DNA from: Pseudomonadota bacterium
Lineage (GTDB): Bacteria > Desulfobacterota > Desulfobacteria > Desulfobacterales > JAHIVH01
NCBI GenBank assembly: GCA_018816735.1
Contig: JAHIVH010000068.1
Coordinates: 1 to 36,358, forward strand
Reading direction: 5' to 3'
DNA length: 36,358 bases
The position numbers and the translations under genes were made by a program. Positions 23,297 to 28,762 of the stretch are shown piece after piece; the first letter of the stretch is position 1; every line of letters starts with the position of its first letter. Under the pieces are notes generated by a model, which searched no databases, was not told where the DNA came from, and saw only the letters and a list, made by a program, of their open reading frames with translations.

Positions 23297-24274
23297 ATGG
23301 CAACCATGTACGTCATCGCAGGCCCCAACAGCAGCGGCAAAAGCACGTTTTTTCAACAGCAGCAACAGATTGACCCGTCACATGAGATAGACCTCGTGAA
23401 TGCCGATCATCTGTATAAAGAGATGAAAGAGAAAATGCCAAACGTGGATACCAAAGAAGTCTGGAACAAATTCTCTCAACAGATAGATGCCCACATGAAA
23501 GAAAACAAGGACTTTGCCGTCGAGAGCACGCTAATGGACGATAAAACACTTTCTAAAATGAAAGAGGCATCGGTTAAGGGGTATCATGTGGATTTGTCCT
23601 ATATCTCGCTTAACAAGGTATCGGATCATTTTGACCGCTCGGGGAATACACTCACATCCAAAGACACCTTTGACCAGGAAGTGAAAGACAGTTATAAAAA
23701 ACTTCCCGAAGCCATGAACATCGCCGATACCGTGAAGGTGTACAACAATTCAAAGGAACAGCCGGAACTGATTCTTGAGGCAGACAGGGAAAAGGTTACG
23801 TATTTCAAAGAAAAGATAAACATTCCTGAACCTATCAGGGCTGTTTTGGATACCCGCGATAAGGGGTTTATAGGTCCTGAACAAAAGCCGCTCTCGGATC
23901 TGGATGTCAAAATAATCAATCCCCTGGGCGACCCGATAGCAGAGATCCGGAGTGATTTTGATGACCGGAACAGGGCCATCAAGGAGCTGGTCCGAAACGA
24001 AAGCCGCCTTGAGGAAAAAACCGCTTTTAATAAGGCGTTGGAAAAACATCCGGAGAACCAGGTGGATCTTAAAGGGCAGGCGAACGAGTTCAAAGAAAAA
24101 CAAGGCCAAGAGCTTGATAAATACGTGTCTCAAAAGGGGAATGTCCATAAATTAGACGCGCGCCTGGAACATGAGGACCGGATGGGTTCAAAAGAGCGGC
24201 AGCAAGAACAGACAAAAGACCAGCAATTGGTCAGAAACATGGAAAAAACCGAAGAACTTTCAATGGCGATGTAA
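23297..24274 (+). CDS. Zeta-toxin-like P-loop kinase with shared C-terminal tail
   Basis: This 325-residue protein has AAGGAG upstream. The N-terminal domain (about residues 1-165) is a zeta-toxin/COG4185-type kinase: Walker A AGPNSSGKST (8-17), then FAVESTLMDDKTLSKM and KGYHVDLSYISLNKVSDHFD, the usual order in this family. Known zeta toxins phosphorylate UDP-N-acetylglucosamine or related nucleotides. The substrate here is unknown, and some residues differ from epsilon-zeta toxins. A helical, charged extension follows, ending in a 50-residue tail from Tyr276 (YVSQKGNVHKLDARLEHEDR). The same tail ends the ArdC-like protein and the second zeta protein. A 103-residue paralogue follows 12 bp later and is a candidate antitoxin or chaperone. 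Confidence 0.8.
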   Translation: MATMYVIAGPNSSGKSTFFQQQQQIDPSHEIDLVNADHLYKEMKEKMPNVDTKEVWNKFSQQIDAHMKENKDFAVESTLMDDKTLSKMKEASVKGYHVDLSYISLNKVSDHFDRSGNTLTSKDTFDQEVKDSYKKLPEAMNIADTVKVYNNSKEQPELILEADREKVTYFKEKINIPEPIRAVLDTRDKGFIGPEQKPLSDLDVKIINPLGDPIAEIRSDFDDRNRAIKELVRNESRLEEKTAFNKALEKHPENQVDLKGQANEFKEKQGQELDKYVSQKGNVHKLDARLEHEDRMGSKERQQEQTKDQQLVRNMEKTEELSMAM

Positions 24275-24286
24275 AAGGAGATCAAA

Positions 24287-24598
24287 ATGAAACTGGGGTA
24301 TCATAAAGGCATAGAGGTTTTATACACTGAGTATCAACGGCTTCTTTCGGAAAACGGCAAACCGGAAGATATCAAGAGTATCCGTGAGGGGTTAGAATAT
24401 ATGGTCATTAATTCCCCTTACAAAGAGTTCCTGCCTGAAGAGATACGTTCCCTCATCCTCGATCCGGCTTACAAATCCATTTCTGACATGGAACCGAAAA
24501 ACGATCCCAAATGGGAGGCGTTCAAGGATGAGATGGGGATTGTGAATCCCCCGGACAGCCTTGAGGACATTGACGTTATTCCGGAAGAGGACGAATAG
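24287..24598 (+). CDS. 103-residue small paralogue A (possible chaperone or antitoxin)
   Basis: This gene has a strong ribosome binding site (AAAAGGAGAT) 12 bp after the zeta-like kinase. It begins MKLGYHKGIEVLYTEYQRLL and contains IKSIREGLEYM, the family signature also found in the two proteins at 25863 and 26191, all exactly 103 residues long. The C-terminal half differs and is very acidic (DSLEDIDVIPEEDE). It is predicted soluble and helical in the N-terminal half. I know of no named family. Its place between a kinase and ArdC, and its size and charge, fit an antitoxin, immunity protein or secretion chaperone, but the sequence does not prove any of these. Confidence 0.75.
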   Translation: MKLGYHKGIEVLYTEYQRLLSENGKPEDIKSIREGLEYMVINSPYKEFLPEEIRSLILDPAYKSISDMEPKNDPKWEAFKDEMGIVNPPDSLEDIDVIPEEDE

Positions 24599-24600
24599 GT

Positions 24601-25851
24601 ATGGTAAAAAATTTAGATATGAAAAAAGATTTCAGGGAGGAAATAACCGGTAAGATCATCTCCGACCTGGAAAAAGGCGTCATCCCCTGGGAAAAACCCT
24701 GGGACGGGACCGGTGCAGGTTATATCAGGCCGTTTAACGCGGTGACCGGCCGCCCGTATCGCGGTGGAAACGCTATCGTGTTGTTTTACGAAAGCCAAGG
24801 CGACCCCAATGATCCCCGATGGGCCACATTCAAGCAGGTCCAGGACGCCGGATGGAAGGTCAAAGCGGGAAGCAAAGGTACCCGGATCGAGTTCTGGACC
24901 ACGGAAGGGGAAAAACAGGTTAAGGATACTGAAGGAAAAGTCGTAAAAGATGCCCAAGGGAACCCCATCAAAGAAAAATACGAGTACAGCCGTCCGGTTT
25001 CTAAAACGTTTTATGTGTTTAACGGGTCCCAGATCGAAGGCATCCCCCCCTTACCCGAGGTAGACCGGGTGAAGCACCAATGGGAATTTCAGGAAAAAGC
25101 GGAACTGATCCTTTTAAACAGTAAAGCCAAGATCTATCATGATCAGGCAGATAGGGCCTTTTACAGGCCTTTGGTGGATACGATCCATTTACCACAAAAA
25201 GACCGCTTCCCGGATGCTGAAAAATACTACGGAACCGCTTTGCATGAATTGAGTCACTGGACCGGCCATCCGACACGCTTAAACCGCGAAACCAGCGGGA
25301 AGCGTTTTGGATCACCGGGATATGCCCGAGAGGAATTGCGCGCTGAACTTGCAAGTGCGTTCCTCTCTTTTGAGACCGGCGTTCAGCCGAATATCGGTCA
25401 GCATGCAGCTTATCTCCAGTCCTGGATAGAGGTTCTGAAACAGGATAAAAACGAGATATTCAGGGCAGCCAAGGACGCGGACCGAATCAGTGAATATGTG
25501 ATGCAGTTTTCAAGGGAGATGGAGAAGGCTAAAGGGGTTACAGACCTGTCTCAGGCAAACGCAAATAAGGGTTTAACCCATTCTCCGTATAATCATCAGC
25601 CCGTACAAAGGCATTTTGTTTTTGTGGATGCGGAAGCCAAAGACCGGGTCTCCAGGATTACGGACACGGTGGGGAAACCCTTAGAGAACTTAAATCACCA
25701 CGTATCGCAAAAGGAAAAGGTCTTTCAATTAGACCAGCGCCTGGAAAAGGATGATCATATGAAAACCGGTGAACATAAAAAAGCGCAAGAGCTCTATCAA
25801 GATAAACAACCGGTGAGAGATATTACAAAAGATATGTCCAGATCGATGTAG
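24601..25851 (+). CDS. ardC: ArdC-like antirestriction protein with shared C-terminal tail
   Basis: The 416-residue protein begins 2 bp after paralogue A; ATG 24619 is an alternative start. The N-terminal ArdC_N domain (about residues 5-140) has IPWEKPWDG, FNAVTGRPYRGGNAIVL and WATFKQVQDAGWKVKAGSKG. A zinc metallopeptidase-like domain follows with HELSH (215-219) and a probable third ligand in the REELRAELASAF helix. The order is that of ArdC of IncW plasmid pSa, an antirestriction protein whose N-terminal part resembles the transported region of RP4 TraC primase. After about residue 330 comes a linker and a 50-residue tail from His367 (HVSQKEKVFQLDQRLEKDDH), matching the zeta proteins. ArdC-like proteins would protect incoming DNA in the recipient. 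Confidence 0.85.
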   Translation: MVKNLDMKKDFREEITGKIISDLEKGVIPWEKPWDGTGAGYIRPFNAVTGRPYRGGNAIVLFYESQGDPNDPRWATFKQVQDAGWKVKAGSKGTRIEFWTTEGEKQVKDTEGKVVKDAQGNPIKEKYEYSRPVSKTFYVFNGSQIEGIPPLPEVDRVKHQWEFQEKAELILLNSKAKIYHDQADRAFYRPLVDTIHLPQKDRFPDAEKYYGTALHELSHWTGHPTRLNRETSGKRFGSPGYAREELRAELASAFLSFETGVQPNIGQHAAYLQSWIEVLKQDKNEIFRAAKDADRISEYVMQFSREMEKAKGVTDLSQANANKGLTHSPYNHQPVQRHFVFVDAEAKDRVSRITDTVGKPLENLNHHVSQKEKVFQLDQRLEKDDHMKTGEHKKAQELYQDKQPVRDITKDMSRSM

Positions 25852-25862
25852 AGGAAAACAGC

Positions 25863-26174
25863 ATGAAGGCCGGTTATAAAAGAGCGATAGAGATACTCGT
25901 TGAAAAATACGAAGAGCTTAAAGCCAATCATGGTGATCCTGAGGAAATTCAAAGTATCCGTGAGGGCATAGAGCGTTTATGCTATCCGTTCAGAGAGGAT
26001 TTGACAGAGGATGTCAGATCGCCATTGCAAGATTCTGATGACTGGTTAACGTTTGATAAAAAAAATTGGTCGATCCAGGAAAAAGAAGAAGTGTTTTGGA
26101 AAAAAATAGCCGAGAAATCACAAAGGAACCTGGATGCGGCACTTCATACCCTTGAAATTTTGAAAAAGCTTTAG
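25863..26174 (+). CDS. 103-residue small paralogue B
   Basis: This protein begins MKAGYKRAIEILVEKYEELK with the signature IQSIREGIERLCYPFREDL, which closely matches paralogue C and matches paralogue A over the first 45 residues. The C-terminal half (FWKKIAEKSQRNLDAALHTL ending EILKKL) is helical and is shared with paralogue C but not A. It lies 11 bp after ardC and 16 bp before paralogue C, with AGAGG upstream. No known family is recognised. Presence of one paralogue beside each cargo protein suggests each partners a neighbouring cargo protein. Confidence 0.75.
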   Translation: MKAGYKRAIEILVEKYEELKANHGDPEEIQSIREGIERLCYPFREDLTEDVRSPLQDSDDWLTFDKKNWSIQEKEEVFWKKIAEKSQRNLDAALHTLEILKKL

Positions 26175-26190
26175 AGGAAAGGAGAACAGC

Positions 26191-26502
26191 ATGAAAGTTG
26201 GATATAAAAAAGCCATTGAGGTTTTATACAATGAATACAAGAGACTTCAGGCGGAAAACGGCAACCCGGAAGAGATCAAGGGTATCCGCGAGGGGATAGA
26301 ATATTTATGCTACCCGTTCAAAGAGGATCTGACTGAAGATATCAGGTCTCCTTTGCAAGATCCGAATGACCCTCTGTATCTCGATAAAGCAGATCGATCA
26401 ACCCCGGCAAAAGAAAAAGCGTTTTGGGAAAAGATGACAACGCTTTCTCGTAAAAATATCGATGTCGCTTTGTACGCGCTTGATATTCTGAAAAAGCTGT
26501 AA
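26191..26502 (+). CDS. 103-residue small paralogue C
   Basis: The protein begins MKVGYKKAIEVLYNEYKRLQ and contains IKGIREGIEYLCYPFKEDL. It is close to paralogue B along its whole length, including the C-terminal helix ending DILKKL, so B and C look like a recent tandem duplication. The ribosome binding site AAGGAG is strong. Its stop overlaps the start of the zeta-PRTase fusion (TAATG), as antitoxin or chaperone genes often do with their partner. It is predicted soluble. No named family is recognised. Confidence 0.75.
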   Translation: MKVGYKKAIEVLYNEYKRLQAENGNPEEIKGIREGIEYLCYPFKEDLTEDIRSPLQDPNDPLYLDKADRSTPAKEKAFWEKMTTLSRKNIDVALYALDILKKL

Positions 26503-28190
26503 TGGATCGCTGGATGCCGATACTTCATATCATAGCCGGATGCAATGGTGCGGGAAAAAGCAGAAATGCGAGCGCATTTTTTTCAGACGGTATTGAATTT
26601 GTGAATCCCGATAAGATGGTAAAGAACTATATTAAGGTTAATCCGGGGGCAAGTGAGTCGCAAGCGTGGAAGCATACGGTTAAACATCTCAATCAGAACC
26701 TGGCAGAAAACAAAAGCTTTGCATTTGAAACGACTTTAGCCGGTAAGACAGCGCTCAGAAGGATTGAGGACGCTCAAAAAAAGGGCTATAAAATCGATTT
26801 TACCTATGTGGCACTGGAGACGCTTGAAACACACATCGAAAGAGTCCGTCACCGTGCAGCCCATGGCGGCCATGATATTCCTTTAGAAGACATCAAAAGG
26901 CATTTCAAGTCCAGCTATGAGAACCTGCCAAAAGCCCTTTTGATGGCAGACCAGGCGAGAATCATCGATAATACCGGAAGATTCGGCCTTCAAAAGGTAC
27001 TGACCCTTGAAAACGGTACAATTACCCATTTGTCAGACCATATCCCTAAGCCCGTGCGAGAAAGCCTGAAGGACACGGAACTTAAAATCGGGGCTTTTAT
27101 TCAAGACCCGGATAAGATTCAAACGATGCGCAACCGCGCTTTACCGGATGACCGCAATAATTTGATCGGAAAATCAAGGGTAAAGAGTTCAGTCATGCAA
27201 AGTGATGACTGGATCGCTGCAAAAGAGCGGTTTGATATCAAGGCTGCAGACCGGATCATCGCGGATATCTGGTCGGATAAAAAAACAGAACAGTTAAAAA
27301 GCATTTTTGATAACCCTGAAAAGGTTGTCTTTATCACGCAGCCGTCAACATCCGGTACAAACGCATTGCCGATCAGGTTAGCTGAAAAATTAAGCCATGA
27401 GTTTAAAACAACCTATATTTTTGGTGAGGATTTTTACAACTCAGTTCATTCACAACAATCAAAAAATATATCTCGTATAAAGCGGCCTTTTCATAAACGG
27501 GAATATGAACCTATAAATGTAGAAAAACTTAAACAATTAACCCTTAATAAATATGTTGTTATAGTGGAAGATGTTTTAACTACAGGTGGTTCGGCAGCGG
27601 GCTTCTCCCGCCAGCTGAACCAGGATGGTATCCAGGTAAAATCAATTGTGGCTCTAATGGGCGATAAACGGCTCAACATTGATCAACAAACAATTGATCG
27701 TCTGGGCCAGTCTTTAAAGGAAAAAAATATTCAATTATCATCCCAGGAACTCTCCTCCTCTCTCACACGGGCAGAGGCTGGAGGCCTGATCATGTTAATC
27801 AATCAAACGAGGTCAGAAGATGGCATTAGAAAACTTACCGAAAACTTACGAAGGTTATCCGACCGAGGAATTGCTGAAGGTCTGGGAGGAACTCAAATCC
27901 AAAGAGGGTACGAAAGCCCCAAAGGAGAAAATCGGGGCAACTCGGAACTTGCTGAGAGAATACAAGCTTGGCCTGTACCAGATACCCCGGAACGAAAAAT
28001 AGGGAAGGGGGAAATTTCCAGTCTCCCTTCTCAGTCCGTTCCCGGTTTAACCCCATACGTCTCTCAGAAAAAAGCGGTTTTGTCATTGGACAAACATTTA
28101 AGCCAAACTGACAAGCCGCACGCATCAAAAGGACCGGAAAAGGAAATAGCGATAATGTTTACCAAAGAGGATTTGACCATTTCCCGGTAA
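26502..28190 (+). CDS. Zeta-like kinase fused to a phosphoribosyltransferase domain
   Basis: The 562-residue protein has an N-terminal zeta-type kinase domain (about residues 1-190) with Walker A AGCNGAGKS (12-20), then FAFETTLAGKTALRRI and KGYKIDFTYVALETLE. A second domain (about 255-435) has the classic PRPP-binding signature of type I phosphoribosyltransferases, IVEDVLTTGG (354-363), after a hydrophobic strand, plus an earlier strand-turn region (VVFITQPSTSG). The last 44 residues (from Tyr519, YVSQKKAVLSLDKHLSQTDK) repeat the tail of the zeta and ArdC proteins. Zeta kinases act on nucleotide sugars and PRTases on PRPP with a base or another acceptor, so the fusion may modify one metabolite in two steps; this is inference. 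A 60-codon open frame is nested at 27820-28002. Confidence 0.82.
   Translation: MDRWMPILHIIAGCNGAGKSRNASAFFSDGIEFVNPDKMVKNYIKVNPGASESQAWKHTVKHLNQNLAENKSFAFETTLAGKTALRRIEDAQKKGYKIDFTYVALETLETHIERVRHRAAHGGHDIPLEDIKRHFKSSYENLPKALLMADQARIIDNTGRFGLQKVLTLENGTITHLSDHIPKPVRESLKDTELKIGAFIQDPDKIQTMRNRALPDDRNNLIGKSRVKSSVMQSDDWIAAKERFDIKAADRIIADIWSDKKTEQLKSIFDNPEKVVFITQPSTSGTNALPIRLAEKLSHEFKTTYIFGEDFYNSVHSQQSKNISRIKRPFHKREYEPINVEKLKQLTLNKYVVIVEDVLTTGGSAAGFSRQLNQDGIQVKSIVALMGDKRLNIDQQTIDRLGQSLKEKNIQLSSQELSSSLTRAEAGGLIMLINQTRSEDGIRKLTENLRRLSDRGIAEGLGGTQIQRGYESPKGENRGNSELAERIQAWPVPDTPERKIGKGEISSLPSQSVPGLTPYVSQKKAVLSLDKHLSQTDKPHASKGPEKEIAIMFTKEDLTISR
27820..28002 (+). CDS. 60-residue ORF nested in the zeta-PRTase gene
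   Basis: This frame lies +1 relative to the fusion gene and reads MALENLPKTYEGYPTEELLK then VWEELKSKEGTKAPKEKIGA. It has GAGG 7 nt upstream of the ATG and ordinary codon use. In the same stretch the fusion-gene frame encodes a Gly/Arg-rich linker (residues about 440-500, SDRGIAEGLGGTQIQRG) with less typical codons. The nested frame looks at least as protein-like as the host frame. It could be an overprinted small gene, or the relic of a separate gene through which the tail was fused. It ends 53 bp before the tail codons. The peptide is charged and probably helical. No family is recognised. Confidence 0.4.
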   Translation: MALENLPKTYEGYPTEELLKVWEELKSKEGTKAPKEKIGATRNLLREYKLGLYQIPRNEK

Positions 28191-28204
28191 AGGGGGGACA
28201 CGAA

Positions 28205-28759
28205 ATGAATGACGAGATAACGAGAAACGAGATAAGGGAGCTTTCAGAAGCAATAGCTGATTTTAAAGGTTTTCTGATCAGCAGAGAACTTTTTTCAAAA
28301 GAGATCATCGATATCCTGAAAGAAGTATCAAAGATGTCCGCCGAGATCAATCACTGGGACTTTAAGTTCGTAGCCACCCACAACCAGATCGTAACCAGCC
28401 TCAACCGCGCTGAAAAAGAACACATCGACACCCTGGAATCGTTCTTGAATCTTTTAAAAAAAAGATCAGATAAAGTTTTAGAAATCACCCCCCAGATTGA
28501 AAAGTTTAATTCCTCGATTGAGGAAATGAATTTAAAAAGCGATCACATTTCATCCTCATTAACCAAATTAAGCGCATCATCCATCAATACCGTTCAATAT
28601 CTTTCAACCTGGGAAGAAAAGGCCCACCAGAAAATAAAGGATGTGATTAAAACATCCACATTATCCCTTTTAAAAAATATAAGATGGGTATTGGTATTGA
28701 ACGGATTATTTACGTTAGCATCTCTTATATGTGTCTATTTAATGTATCGCGGGAGGTGA
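28205..28759 (+). CDS. Tail-anchored coiled-coil protein before the relaxase gene
   Basis: The 184-residue protein has AGGGGGGA upstream and ends 3 bp before the relaxase gene. Residues about 1-150 are predicted long helices with heptad-like character (KEIIDILKEVSKMSAEI, IEKFNSSIEEMNLKSDHI). One transmembrane helix lies at the extreme C-terminus (about residues 160-181, WVLVLNGLFTLASLICVYLM) followed by a basic end. The shape recalls mobilisation accessory proteins of the MbeB/TraM type that connect relaxosome and membrane, but there is no clear sequence match. Position next to the relaxase supports a role in relaxosome recruitment. Confidence 0.7.
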   Translation: MNDEITRNEIRELSEAIADFKGFLISRELFSKEIIDILKEVSKMSAEINHWDFKFVATHNQIVTSLNRAEKEHIDTLESFLNLLKKRSDKVLEITPQIEKFNSSIEEMNLKSDHISSSLTKLSASSINTVQYLSTWEEKAHQKIKDVIKTSTLSLLKNIRWVLVLNGLFTLASLICVYLMYRGR

Positions 28760-28762
28760 CCC

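Noticed and set aside
23692..24148. Two long minus-strand frames antisense to the zeta-like kinase
   Set aside because: They are antisense shadows without ribosome binding sites or recognisable motifs. The plus-strand gene has Walker A and the shared tail.
23297..24598. Classical epsilon-zeta or PezAT toxin-antitoxin pair
   Set aside because: In the known pairs the antitoxin gene precedes the toxin and has other motifs. Here the small gene follows, its family is unfamiliar, and the kinase carries an extra tail, so I keep antitoxin only as one possibility.
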